Below are positions 45,133 to 57,996 of a stretch of 64,000 nt of DNA, one piece after another. Numbering within the stretch: position 1 is the stretch's first letter; every line of letters begins with the position of its first letter. The notes under the pieces were generated by a model. The model ran no database searches. It was not told where the DNA came from and worked only from the letters and a program-made list of their open reading frames with translations. Origin of the DNA: Psilocybe azurescens. Taxonomy: Eukaryota; Basidiomycota; Agaricomycetes; Agaricales; Agrocybaceae. The position numbers and the translations under genes were made by a program. The stretch is from the NCBI GenBank assembly GCA_023853785.1, contig JAJIRX010000510.1:434001-498000 (forward strand). The letters are read 5' to 3'.

Positions 45133-48105
45133 GGGCTTTTAAGCCATTGTTGCTGTTTCAAATGTCATGTGTCTATGAGGAGTGGGTGTACACTTTCAAG
45201 CTCAGTATCAGATGATTTCTCAACATGTGCGTTGTGTGGGAGAGGTCAAAAATCTCCTGGCATATAGCCACACGCTGACCGAGTCATCCTCGACTTCCAC
45301 ATTTCAGAAAACGGGTCCATTACTGCGGAGTGCGTATAATTTTAGGGGTGTAATAATCCTGTTTATGTGCCCCTGGTTCTGGTAATTGGTTACTTTGGAT
45401 TCTAGCGTTCAAACGGATATAGAATTGATTCCTAAGTCCGGAACGTGTAAGCTCTTGGGTTTTCATGATCTCTCATGGCACCGATGAGCACCATTTCTGA
45501 GAGTATCTCAGTATGTCTGGTGAGGGCTATTGCGCTTGCGCATGGCATGAACTAGTCCCTTTCCCTCTTTTAGCATTGTAAATGATGTTAAATGACCAGT
45601 AAATTTCTTTGGTTCCCTTCCACACGATGCACCACAGTAAACGATTCGTATAGAAATAGAAATAAACGTACTTCATTAAATCCGAACTCATTACAATATT
45701 CAAGTAGCCCTACTACAATTGTTCATCGTATAATCCTCGTCCATGCGCCACATCCACACCCACATCAAGATTCTCATTGAAATTGAGGTCCCTTCCCCTC
45801 CTAATGCGGATTCTTCATCCCATGTGATGGCGAAATAAAAGGCAAAGTCACCGATCGCGACTGCAATTCTGAGCACGAAATAGCCAAATCTTCTGAGATT
45901 CAGGTCTAGGTTGTTGTACAGAAAGCGACGAATGGATTGAAGCGTATAGAGAGAACAAGTCAGAGAATTCACCATTGTACCACTCAGAATCTCTCATTCT
46001 GGCTGAGACTTGTAGGAATATACATCATCCGTGAAGACCGAGATAGGAGACAAGGTGATTAGCCTCAACTCGGAAAGTGTTTCTGCGGAGTTTTTGAAAG
46101 GTTGTGGAAGGGAAAGAAAGAGAGAATATTTGCTGAATGGAAAATTGGGGCGTGCTTCGTGCGTCGCGATAATCAAAGGCTGGATAGTTGTGCGGCAGTG
46201 GTTAAAACCACGAGAATGGGGGAGGGTTCGTCATCGGAAGCATAAGAGACATGTCTCCATGACGGGTACAAGGGCTCGAAGAAACAGAGGAAATCGACGG
46301 TGTTGGCGACTTGCACTCTCCGCGGTCCTGCGTGTTGAACTCAGAGAAAATGTGGGTGAATGAAGGAATTCATATACCACATCTACAAATGTGAAGCTGA
46401 ACGAATCGGGAGATTCTGATGGACATATTGGTGGTGATGATGCTGGACGAGGTGACGATAAAAGTAGAGGTGATGCCTCGTTATCATCGTGAGCCGGTGA
46501 TTCCCGAGCAATTCTGATGTCGAAAACATTGGCAATGGCGTGTCGTTGTTTAGCTTTGAGATCATGGACATTTACCTCCAGAGCTTGTGATTAGAGATCA
46601 GTCGATTACGCGTGAAGGTGATCTTGATGATCCTCGAGTTTCGTCCTCCACGATGACGTTTCTTGGTGATGAGTCGTTGAGTTTTCGAATTAATGCCATG
46701 TGTGCATAAACTGTGAATGGAGAGAAAAGAGTTAGACGAAACACGATAAAGGAAGGGATATACACACCTTTAAACCATCTCTCGTAAAGTCTTTCCTGCC
46801 CGTTTTACTGAGTCTGACCTCTATACCTCGATGTAACGAGCAAGAAACCCTATCGACGATGATTTATTATTAAAGCACACTTTGTTGGTGCCGGGACCAG
46901 GCATTTGACGATGATTGCATCTCCAAGCCGCAGCTCTGGAGGTGTGAGTGAGGTGTAGACGACGGTGGGACGGAAATCCAGCGACGAACAGTGCATCGGC
47001 GCTGCTGATGGTGCAACAAAGAAATGGGGCGCCGGGGGCCCAGATTGGAAACTTCATACGATGGGGCATGTTGGGGCGGATGTGGTGGTAGGGCGTTGGT
47101 GTGGGTAGACGAGGTAGATCACGGTTTGAGAGTCGTAGACAGCATCTAGGAAAGGTAAGCAGAGCATTACGAGGATATCAATATCACTCACCTAGGTGTA
47201 TATGCGCCGCCGACAACTTGCCTTCATCAAGTTGGGGTGTCTACCTTGCATATACTTTGGTGTGTAGATTAGGCTGTGAGAGCGAGGACGTCAGAGAATG
47301 ATGCCATAACCAATGCCCTACCAACTTACCATAGCATGAGCCAATTCGAAAGACAAGAATGACCAAAATCGAAATGTGGGTTTATTGTGAATGCGCAACG
47401 GTTGTCACATGGACATACCTGTGAATCGATGTAAGTAAGAAAAGATTAACTACTATCCCTTACATACCTGTTGTTCGTTTTGATCATTTGTTCGGTTTGT
47501 GATTGCTCATCAATAAATTTCATCAAAATATAGAACTCCGCCATATGCCGACGAGAAGCCGGTACGTGTGCCACATGCATTGAATTTCCGTTCAATCGGC
47601 TCACCATTTCGGACAGCCCGCATCGGTTCTCATATTCTGGGTCATTTAAGGATTGGTGTTGGCGACGAGGGCGGTGAGGGAGCATTCTGTAAGACAGATA
47701 AGACTAATAGCCCCTAACAGATTGCCCGCGACACGACCGCGTCTGAATTCCCATAATAGGCGCCGCCGACATGCTGTTTTTTGATGGCTGTGATGGGATT
47801 GATGGCTGTTGATGGGAGGTCTTTTTCCTCATCCTTCGGTTTCTCTTAATGTACTCCGTTTTTGTTGAATTAAATTTTATATTCATTGATAATAAGCCTA
47901 TAAAAGTATATATACCAAATTTTGAGGCAAGGAGAGGAGGTGAAGGATGTCAAAACGAACATGATCCAAGCGGAGCCTAAATACTACGGACATCACCGGT
48001 CGCTACTTAGGCGTATCGTCTTCCAGAGGGTGAACTCGTTATCAGTACATGTGTATTGCCAGAGAGTCATCAAATAACTTTATTTATCAGAAATTCGATA
48101 CTGCG
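45133..48105. other. 3-kb stretch within the cluster, possible unrecognised spliced gene
   Basis: Minus-strand pieces look like small exons with good splice sites: 47460-47685 (SEMVSRLNGNSMHVAHVPAS, ending KTNNR before GTATGT), about 47330-47372 (FRFWSFLSFELAHAM before GTAAGT), and about 47060-47150 (DAVYDSQTVIYLVYPHQRP). I could not recognise a family or build a continuous product. 46821-47069 (IWAPGAPFLCC…) faintly recalls the start of SEC12-type proteins, but nothing further supports it. Confidence 0.3.
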
Positions 48106-49299
48106 CTATTGATATTTTTCCCTTTCCCTCTTTTTTGGCATGAGAGCAACGGCCCTGGCCTTGTATATGTCCTTGTGATGTGGCCCAAAAAATCTGCTAG
48201 TCTCAAAACTCCATTCGTAGTTGGCAGTAACCCACTGTGCCAATCCCTTGATATATATTTTTAAGTCTCGTTGCATGCGGTCTGATTCGTCCAAGGTTTC
48301 CTCCATCTCCTTCATAATGTCGATGAATTTTGATGATCGCCTCTGATACCATTCGTCTACGAAGTCCATTGCCTCTTGGATAGACAATTTCTGCTTCTCC
48401 ATGAGGACAATAACGGCGTTATGAATATCACCTCGAGCTTGCTCTACGTTGAAAGAAACAATGTCCTGAGAAGTATTCAATATTATATCGTCTCATCGGA
48501 CATCAAAACAGCGACGTACATTGGCAATGGCAATTAAATCAATTGCAATTAGTTCCAGCTCCTTCACGCTATCTAGCTCCAAGTACTCATCCGATATTTC
48601 CAAGGGAAGCATAATAAGATCTAGGGAAGGTTTAATTGCTCCTGTGGACCGTCTAAGAGTAAGATATTCCTCTAACGATGGTCGTACTTGACGTTCCCGG
48701 CGCTCCATGGCTTCTTGCACAACTGCATTAACATACGCGTCGTAGCTCTTGACAAATCTCCGCTTGACTGTGTTGCTTGCTATTTTGCTTGCGTTCTTCC
48801 AGAAGCTAAGGTAGGTCTACCTTTAAAATGGGGCAAAACAAGGCGAGGAATTTGGCGGACCTCATATGAACGGCACGCATCCTGTGCTGTTCTTGAAATT
48901 TGAGCGGGCTATCTGGATTTCTTTGAGCAGATAATAAGATAGTAGGTCATTATTTGACTTAATACAGAGAATATGACTCGACGTACCGCAGACCGTCCAA
49001 TGCAGCAATTGCTAGCGAGCGAATATCGGTGACATTTAGGTGATCACTGATGTCATCCATGGCAAAAGTATATTCATAAGATCGCAAGCAACCCTGAAGT
49101 GATCTTTGGAGAGGTTAGGGTACGCAAAGGCTGCCAGGGTCCCACTTTTAATTTCTCGAAATTTGTGCTGCATTACTTCGTTGAAAAGCTGATGCGAATC
49201 GAACCATTCGCGGCTGAGTTGATTTCCTTCCTTGAAGAAAGGGTTTTCAAGTCGAGGGAACGGCCAATTTCGGTGAAGCTCTGGAAGTCTGAACTCCAT
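48106..49299 (-). CDS. Sesquiterpene synthase (class I), one-base frame break
   Basis: Cyclises farnesyl diphosphate; of the basidiomycete protoilludene-synthase-like type by sequence feel. Exon 1: FRLPELHRNWPFPRLENPFF… and FRVACDLMN. The frame breaks at the T4 run (forward AAAA 49074-49077), and one frame over follows the metal-binding MDDISD at the right distance from DLMN. Spliced exons then give RNPDSPLKFQEQHRMRAVHM, SFWKNASKIASNTVKRRFVK, PLEISDEYLELDSVKELELI and, across an intron, the second metal motif NDIVSFNVEQARGDIHN (NSE triad). The end is YEWSFETSRFFGP…KKREREKYQ at 48106. About 335 residues, the family's normal size. With one T added it would be a full-length enzyme. Confidence 0.85.
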
Positions 49300-50003
49300 G
49301 ACGTTTGTGAGAGTGCAGCTCGCGTATAAACTTCAAATTTTTATACTTTTTCAAAGCTAGCGATCTGTAGAGGTGTTCGCCTTTGGGCACCCTGGCCCAA
49401 ATGTATCTTTGCTAGAGGCTGAGTGTCAGTTGCCTAATCTGTCGGTACACCAATTTAGAATCTATGGATATCGACTCTCATTGGAGAATTGTTCCCATTA
49501 CTTGGGAATTGATCGGCTGTAACTTATCCAATAGCGATAAATAATTCTTTATCTGCTATACCACCGTCAGAATGGTCATGGGAATACACATTCGAAATAT
49601 CCAGAATGCAAGCACTCATCTCAGTTGGTTGAGGATTCAAGCTCAAGAGCAGTACTCACCCACTGTGAGAACTTGCTGCTCCCAACTCGACACACTCCTT
49701 TCTCGATTCCGACTCCCGAGATCTAGGCTCTAACTTCCATTGTTGGAATTTGGCTTCTGATAACTTGCATGGACCCGATAAGGATAGTACTGACGACCGA
49801 CTTGCGACTTAGTTCAATTTCAATGCTATTATTTCGCAGGATGTAGGATCTCGAGTGCCGTCCGAGTCCTACGTGGCTTCCTAGCGACAGCCTGGTACTG
49901 ATGTTCGAGCCATAACTAAATACATCCACCAACATAGCACCACAATACATAGCCATGGTACATATACCCATTACCCACTTAATCCTTTGCTTTGTACTGA
50001 AGA
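49300..50003. promoter_or_regulatory. Divergent promoter region, terpene synthase / P450 B
   Basis: 704 bp between two outward-facing cluster genes, suited for joint control of synthase and oxidase. No specific binding site recognised. Confidence 0.4.
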
Positions 50004-52307
50004 ATGCTCTGGTCCCTCACAACCGCAGGACTTGTGGTAGCGGGTTCCGCGACTTGGTTTTTGAATCCCAGTTATGTGTCTTCTCCCCACTGGCAGTGGT
50101 TCCTCGGACTCTGGGGGCTTTCTACATTTGTTCTACATGCCCTGTATACTCTTTATCTTTGGAACTTCGTCTGGTTGAAGAACCTGTCTGGACCAATCAA
50201 TGATAGTATGGTGTTCGGACATATGGATACCATGTTTCTTGCCGAAAGTGACTCTTTCTACCATCACTGGGAAAGAAAGTAAGTTACAAGCATACGACCA
50301 AACTTATGTGCTGATATAATCCTTTTGTATGAAGATTTGGGATGACCTATAGAGTTCGCGGCATCTGTAATGTATTTCCTGTTTAAAGTCAATTTTAATG
50401 ACGAGCTATTGACCAGACATCATGCGTCAGGAACCGGTTCTCGTAACAGGAGATCCAAAAGCGATTTCATATGTGTGCGCAAACGATGATCTATTTCCTC
50501 GTAACGAGGCAACAAAGCAGGTGCTACAGACAGTTGTAAGCTACTGAATTAGCTCCCTTGCTTTATTCTAAACATACTTTAGTTCCCAAATTCGGTTTTT
50601 GTTCAAGAAGGTACTTAAATCCACTAGCAAGTTATTGCTTACATTGATTTGTGCGTCTTCAGGAGAAGAGCATCGGAGGCAAAAGAAGCTAGTCAGCGGT
50701 GCTTTCACGTATGAGACCCGTTTTGAGACGATGTTCACTAGAAAAAGCTCAACTTTATTAAGCCCTCCAGCTGTACAGGAACTTTCGGACATTCTTTATG
50801 ATCTGGCAAACCAGGTTCGTGCCATTCAATGATCCCACCAATTTCTGTTCAACTGAATCCTGAGCCCAGATGGTTGATCAATGGAAAGGCGAGCTAGAGA
50901 CCTCAACGGATGCAGAATACATAGTTAATGTCCAAAAAAGTATTCAAGTATTAGCGTGAGTTCATCCGTACTCTCCAATGTCTTGAGTTTATCGTTCCCT
51001 CTATTCTATAGTACCGATGCCATCTCTCGATCGGCTTTGGCATACAGCATTAAGGACTCGAAAGGACCCGTGAAGGACTTACTCGCTCGTCTCGGTGATC
51101 TTGAAGACAATCAACTAACAGTCTTTCTCCAGCTCGTCCTGAACAAAATACCCTGGTTATCAAAGCTCCCGAACCCCGTTACGCTTAGGTGGTTTAGGTT
51201 TCGAGCTGAACTTGGCTACATTGCGGACGACGTTTGGGAAAAGGGCGTGCTAAATCATGCTTTTCACTCTAGATTATTAGAAGCAATTGGTATTCTTTCG
51301 GTCTCCACCTTATATTCAATTTATCTTCAACTAACCCTGTTAGGTCAGGATCAACGAGATATTGCTATTGGGCAAATTACAGCAATCCTTTTGCTGGAAG
51401 CGAAACTACAGCGAACATTATCGTAGTAAGTAGGCCCGGTAGTTGTTGATTTAATGAGATATTGGCTGATATTTATCAGGAAACGGTCCATAAACTGACG
51501 GTCTATCCTCATATCCAAGACAAACTACGAAAAGAGCTTACGGAATTCGTTGAAAAACAAGGGATGCCTATCCCATACGCCGACTTAATCAATCCGACTG
51601 CATTCCCGTACCTCGATGCTGTTATGAAGGAAGCACTTAGATGTCTCGCCAGTGTTCCTCACCTCCAACGAAGGGTACACACGTTACATTTAAATATAAA
51701 GCTTTGTTTTCTGACACTATCTGTATTGTAGGCTGGAGTTCGAACCGATATCCCCCTCGAGTTCCCCATCCGTCTGAGTAACGGAAAAGTCGTGCAAGAA
51801 ATTCACGTGGAGCCTGGCCAAGATATTTTCATGCCCGTTCGAGATGGCATCAACACTTCACCAGAGCTATGGGGGCCAGAATCGAAGAAATTTATTCCCG
51901 AACGTTGGTTGGATGGAACGATACCCAAGATTGTTGAGACCATACAGGTTCCAGGCCACATCCTGACATTTGGAGATGGGTAAGCCTCAACCATTGTCTT
52001 AAATGCATCTCATAACATTTTATCACTTGAAAAGGCCAAAGTATTGTCTTGGGAGAGCGTTCGCGTTTGCAGAGTTCAAGGTACGTCTATTCAGTATATA
52101 AAGACTTTATGTTTGCTTACATGTTACACCAATGCGTGTCAGATCTTCCTATCGACAATGTTGTTAAACTTTGAATTCTTAACCCCTCAGTCCGAGGATA
52201 TCAACAAAATTATTTTTCACCTCTCTGGTCCGGCTGTCAAACCGACAGTGAAAGGGAGAGAGAAAGAAGGGCCTGCTCTTCCGTTGGCTATCAAACTTCT
52301 CTCATGA
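50004..52307 (+). CDS. Cytochrome P450 (cluster P450 B), one-base frame break
   Basis: N-terminus with two hydrophobic helices (LTTAGLVVAGSATWFL; WFLGLWGLSTFVLHALY). Many short introns. Joined exons read HHWERKFGMTYRVRGI, IMRQEPVLVTGDPKAISYVC, EEHRRQKKLVSGAFTPPAVQ, DILYDLANQ, QDQRDIAIGQITAIL. At the T4 run 51389-51392 the frame slips; one frame over, the I-helix motif AGSETTANIIV appears. Then KEALRC (ExxR), PIRLSNGKVVQEIHVEPGQD, FIPERWLDG (PERF-like) and the heme loop FGDGPKYCLGRAFAFAEFK, with Lys where Arg is usual. Ends ALPLAIKLLS at 52307. Divergent from the terpene synthase. Confidence 0.8.
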
Positions 52308-54152
52308 TTGTGGTTTGACTGTACATGATTGGGGGTGGCAATCTCAGCATCAGAAGGTGGTGGTAGTATTACTTAGTCTAAGTTTAAAGTTGGAGTCCGA
52401 AGGCATGTAAATGACATTTGGTTGTGAAACAGCGTCTGTCTAAAACGCTTAGAGGCGACGTAGATTATAATTCAGAATCGGGTCGGATTTGGTTAACACA
52501 ATGTCACACTTAAGCCAACTTGAAGCCTGCGAGTGCATGCGAATGCAATCAGCCAAATATATACACTCGCATTCCACGGGCAATTTCTCTTCGCCCTGTC
52601 CGCAACACTTCTGATGTGAAATACACCAGACATCAAAAATGCTATTCTGAGTCCTCCGCCGGAACTCCGAGTCTCTCTCTATATATATCTAAACTGTCTA
52701 ACAGTAGCAACACTGCGGCAGACCAACGAAGTGTTTGGTAGCAAGTACGTGTATTGGAAAAGATAACTTTTGGGATACTGGAGTAATTTTAGCATTACCA
52801 TGAAACCCTCAGAGACAAAAACAGAGCCAAATATATAACATTTCCCCGACAAGTCAGGACTCAAATCGCACATTTACCCTCTGTCAAGGTGGGGCCTCGA
52901 AGGTCTCAAATATACAAGCTTCTTTAAACTTTATTCCCAAGCGCTGTGGACTACGGGCGTAACTTTTAGTGTTACACGACCTATGCACAGAAATGTTTCA
53001 ATTCAGTAACGAACATTTTCACCGCATTATTTTTGGAAGAAGCGCAGTTGTGCGAGTACAATGCTTGTGTAAAGTGTGAGAACCTTCACGATATACTCAC
53101 AGATATCCTTGATGAAAGGCAACACAATGTGCCATAGGCCTACTGAGTTGTTGGTCTTGCTGCGCTGCCCATTTGATTCAATGCTGTGGAGTTGGAGTGC
53201 AGTGGGCGCCTAATAGTAAAAACACATGGATGCTTCGTGACGTGTCACGTGAAATATGAGCATTCCATCTCATCCCAGATACTGCTTTTATATTCAATAT
53301 TCCAAATTCAACAAATCTGTTGAATAGATGAATCGCAGTGATTATCATGATGCATGTACAGCTTTAGTACTGTTTACACACGTCATCTGAATGTACACAT
53401 GTGTAAATCGGTCACCTGGCCTCATCTCTGCACATAAACTGACCGAGAATTGGTGCTGACAATTTACGGACCATAAAATTATATATTTAACCCAATGCAT
53501 CAGTCGGATAAAAAAGATGTCCGTTGGGCATCCTTGAGCGCACCGCTCAGAGTTTTAATGTGGCATAATCTTAGATGGTGAGAAAGTTTCAATGCTATTA
53601 TTACTGCGGGCTTTGACGAGAAACTTCTGATCTGATCAGAAGATCTATGCTTGAAACGCAGTACTTAGCCTGTAGCCTCTAGTGATATTACCTGTCCATT
53701 TAAATATGGCTAGCGTTCACAGCAGGTCTTGGTCTTACTGCTGTACTTAGTCAATATCTGTGCATGTTCTGACTCTCATAATCACCAATTCGTGGGATTA
53801 AAGGGAGTACGACTGATCTCAATTATACTGTATACTGGTTCATAACTTCGCATGTGGAGATATCGAATTCGACAGATGTATAGTCTTTTACACCGATCGT
53901 GGCTTGCATCATTACCTCAGGGAATCTAAGCAAAGAATGTGATGGTAATATCTTGGGTTCTAGCCGTGGATCATTCTCTTCATCTAAGTCATTTCTAATC
54001 ACCTCCAGTCACCTCAAGTCACGCTGTATGAGCAATGATCTAAACGTATTTATAGCGTATTTACATCTCTATTGCGACCAGTACCAATGGTTCATAAATC
54101 CCTTGCATTTTTCAAGGGTAGCAAGCCCAAGCCCCAAACACCAATACCACAA
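52308..54152. other. 1.8-kb intergenic stretch, no gene recognised
   Basis: AT-rich. Only short frames. Separates P450 B from the methyltransferase, which has the same direction. Confidence 0.4.
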
Positions 54153-55966
54153 ATGTCTGCTGATCCTTTGGACGCTCTCGTCTCCATTATCACCTCTGGT
54201 GTGAAGAACCTTCAGTCGAGCTACGGCAAGCATGGTCTCCCAGTGCCATCTCTGGATGACCCCATTGTACCTGGCCCTCTCGATGGGGACGATAAGAATA
54301 ACGAGACCGTCAGACTGATAGTTGCTGCTGCTACCCAGCTCATCGCGACTGTCAGACATCCACGAGACACCGTTTGGGAGCAAGGTCCAAGCATGTATTT
54401 ATCGGCCCTTCTAGCCTTCGTGGTTGATGTCGATATTCCGGACATTCTCAACGAAGCGCCTAATGGAGTGAGTCATTTTGTGCATGTCCGTCTGTTCATG
54501 GAACTCTCCTAATAATCGTTGCAGAGTCTTGAAGCGAAGGTCATAGCCGATAAAACTGATTGCGATCCTCTTCATATTGGTTAGTACTGTTCCAACGACA
54601 TTCTTTGATCGCCCTTTGACTTTTTATCTATAGCCCGTGTGCTTAGGTATCTTGCTACGCGTCATATATTCAAGGAAGTGACTCCCGATGTTTTTGCCAA
54701 CAATCGTATATCTTCAGAATTGATCAAAACTAACAAAAAGACGGTGGCCGAGTTGCAAGAGAAGTAATTCATTGCGTAGTCTGTTCGTGTTTGACGTGAC
54801 ATACCTCATAATTTTTAGGCCCTTGGAGAAATATGTCGATTCTGGAACTGCCGCATACATTGGTCATGTGTTAGTTAATATCCGAATGTTTGAATGGCTA
54901 TTACTTACTAATGTTCGGGAGTCAGTGTCGGAGAGGGACTTCCAAGCAGTGTTGCATTAATAGAATTCATCAAGACCAAAGGAAAGGCAGATAAAACACC
55001 GTTCAACATGGCATTTAAAACCGATAAGACCTTGTGGGATTGGTTCATGATACCCGAGCAATCTTGGAGATTCGGTCGATTTGTTGCTGCTATGCAGCAT
55101 GCTGCCGCACCTTTTAAGGATGAGATCTTTGTTAATGGTCTGTTTTTGATTATCATAATAGTGCGCCTGAAACCTGAATGTCTCTGTAGCTTTTGACTGG
55201 GGTAAATTCGGCTCCAAAGACATTGTGGTAGATGTGGGTGGAAATATGGGTACGGTAACACTGGCCCTGGCCAAGGCTTTCAAAAAGCCCAAGTTTATTG
55301 TACAAGACCTGCCTCCAGTTATCGATCAAGCTAAAGGGGTGCGTATCATGCAGATATAACACTTATTCAGACTAAATTTTAATCAACTAGTTCTGGAGCG
55401 GCGTGGGTCCCGAGATGATCAGCAGCGGGCATGTCGAGCTACAAGGTAAGCGGATAGCAATATTAGCTAAAAACTGCTGTGCTTACATCTCCCGCAGTCC
55501 AGGACTTCCTTAAGCCTCAGGCTGTTAAGGGTGCTGCTGTTTATCTCCTCCGTTTCATTGTCCATGACTGGGCGGAAGCGGAAGCTCTCCAAATTCTCAA
55601 GATGCTCCGTGAAGCTGCCAGTCCCTCGTCAACTCTCATTCTCTTCGAATGGAGCGTCCCATACGCCTGTGCTGACACGGAGAAATATGCCGACGGTATC
55701 GAAGTCCGCACCGCCCCATATCCACTTTTACCAAACCTTGGAAAAGGCGGTGGCTCAAACCCTACCTTCGTCGATATCAACGTAAGGCTGACTTTTAGAT
55801 TGAGAACCAGCGTTCTGATGTTTTGTTTCCTTTATAGATGATGACTTTGTTGAACGGACAGGAGAGAAATTTAAAGCAGTTCGTTGCATTGGGAGAGGCA
55901 TCTGGCTGGAAGTTGACCTCCGCCAAGAACGATGAACTGTCTATTTTCATATACACTCCGGCGTGA
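54153..55966 (+). CDS. SAM-dependent O-methyltransferase
   Basis: Plant-COMT-like class I methyltransferase, common in fungal metabolite clusters. Start MSADPLDALVSIITSGVKNL (54153; an upstream in-frame ATG at 54087 would add a less likely leader). About nine exons, all joining in frame: HARVLRYLATRHIF…, GEGLPSSVALIEFIKTKGKA, DWFMIPEQSWRFGRFVAAMQ, then the SAM-binding motif DIVVDVGGNMGTVTLALAKA, FIVQDLPPVIDQAKG, FWSGVGPEMI and VYLLRFIVHDWAEAEALQIL with the catalytic His of HDW. Ends MMTLLNGQERNLKQF…LSIFIYTPA at 55966. It would methylate a hydroxyl or carboxyl of the oxidised terpenoid. The only cluster gene here without a frame break. Confidence 0.85.
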
Positions 55967-57996
55967 GCCGTCATACCCAAGCCATACCGTGCCGGCGCTC
56001 AAGCGCCCAATACCTAGATTTCGTCCCAATCAACACATATTTTCCTCTCACTTTTCAAGTTCTATATGTATCAGCCGTGTATATAAAGCTAGACTTTACA
56101 ACCTTAAGCAAGCTTATATTTGCGTTCTATCTAACATATGAAGACCGTGTGAGACTGTTATCACTCGAATAGCTCCATTGTGTTGTGGTTTAGGCTAACA
56201 GTCAACGGTGGCATTATTACTGAAATTATTTTAAAAGTCCTGTGGCTTGACCTTGATATCAGCATGAGTGATGAAAAGAAGAAAATTTTGTCATTGGAGG
56301 CACAGGGCTTTCGGGAGGCCAACGTGTCCATAATTTCCTACTTTCATACCTCCAAGCCCTATCACAAAAGCAATGGCCGCTAAGCTCTATTCTCCGGTGC
56401 GTGGACGGGATCAGGTCATTATGTGTGAGGATTCGACAGTGATGATACCAGATGGACACCAATTAATATCTTGCAGTGCTCAAGGAAGAGCGGTAGTGCT
56501 CTGCTCGTGATGCCATCCAGATATGTGTACAGGCTGCATCACGCAAAAGCAGATTCAAGTCACACGCAGATTGGAAAGTAGCTTGTACTACAGTAAGAAG
56601 GAAAGGATTCAGATAGGTTTATTTGAATCTGATTAAACGGGATAGCGTAGCTCTCTTTGGCACTGGACCCTATGTTAGAGGACTTGCAATGACATCCCCG
56701 GTTCTGAATTTATCCTACAATGGTCAAGAAAGAGTAATCATAGTCCGCGCAAGATACACCGAGGGAAGAATGGAGGAAAGCATGGTAAATCCTGGAAATA
56801 TTGGCTCCATAAAATGCGCAGAGACAAGATTTTGTGTTCAGCATGCAACGAAGCCGTAAATCTTCCATGACGCCTATTCAATTCGCAATGATCCTGATGA
56901 CTTCTCGCCGTAGCTACCCAGGCCTTGGGGAATGGTTAAACCATATCGCAAGTCGCGACAAAGAGCCGATAGAAGGATCCCATCCTGAAGTAACTCATCA
57001 ACATAACACACACTTGGTAACCGGTTATCGTCAGGAAGTGCGGCGATGAGTGCTGCGATGTCATGACAAGTGGGCAAGAGCCCACTAATCGTGCGATCAA
57101 GTCTTTGTATTCTGGGTGTAATAGAGCCGTTACGTATTTTGTAACGGATCTACAGTCACGAGGCCCAAGACTCAGCTCTCGATGGACGCGACAGGATGTA
57201 ACCACTGACGACTTCGAGTCCTGGAAAGCATTATATCATAATAACGCATTGGTCCTAGTACTGGTTCAGAATCAGAATCAGACTCGAGCACTGGCTTTAC
57301 GCTCTCAGTCAGCCGCTTGTGCCATGCGTCCTTCAACTTCGGAGTCATCTCCGCTGCGTCTGTCTTCTCCTCGATCGGTTGGATTTTAGTACCAGCGTCG
57401 GCGTCTATAACAGCTGGAGGGCAGGAGCAGAGCAGGAACGACAGGCAATTGCTTGCGAGACATGACTGATGGCGGAGATTATAATTCTGGGAAATTCTAG
57501 AATGCTTGCCTCTTTCAAAGTTCTCACGGTGTGACCATCAAAAAGCCAGCGGATCACGTGGGCTTAGACATTTTGGTATCGGCGGTAGAGAGGGGAGCTT
57601 GCTCCCCAAAAATAGGACTGTCATATGTACGTAGCCGTGAAAAAGTTCTCGACGACAATGAGCGAGTGCTTCATGGCCCCTTCACCTTTCAGATGGATCT
57701 AGAGGACGAAATCCGCGAAATAATCCGGGGGCTAAACAATTCATTGGTAGATGAAATCATGAATGAAGATATGGACGTGATGGTGGCAGGAATGCTATTG
57801 TATGGCCACCTGAAAGATTATTCTTGACGACGATCAGCAGTGTCTACATGCATATAAACATGGCATACACATTGATCGTGGCTATGGGATTCGACAAGTA
57901 GGTGTACAGTAAACAAACCCCCCTTCTGTGTGACTGACTTCAAGTTTAGTTCAAATTGCCTTTCATCCAGCAGCAATCACCACAACGGCCAACTTT
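55967..57996. other. Intergenic with direct repeat R1 and a small orphan frame
   Basis: Holds repeat R1 (56405-57235). A 98-codon frame at 57531-57827 (MTIKKPADHVGLDILVSAVE…) has a normal ATG and acidic helix-like composition but no known relative; not called as a gene. Confidence 0.35.
56405..57235. repeat. Diverged direct repeat, copy R1
   Basis: Matches R2 (60895-61565) over several blocks: the 'GACAGTGATGAT.CC.GATGGACA' word (56436 against 60928), the 'CTGCATCACGCAAAA' word, the 'GTCTTTGTATTCTGGGTG' word (57100 against 61407) and the end word GAGTCCTGGAAAGCAT (57217 against 61548). R1 contains about 160 bp not in R2. Together they bracket F-box copy B. Confidence 0.7.

Noticed and set aside
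46821..47069. SEC12-like WD-repeat protein start
   Set aside because: Only about 25 residues look similar, no glycine loop or WD repeats follow, and the frame soon stops.
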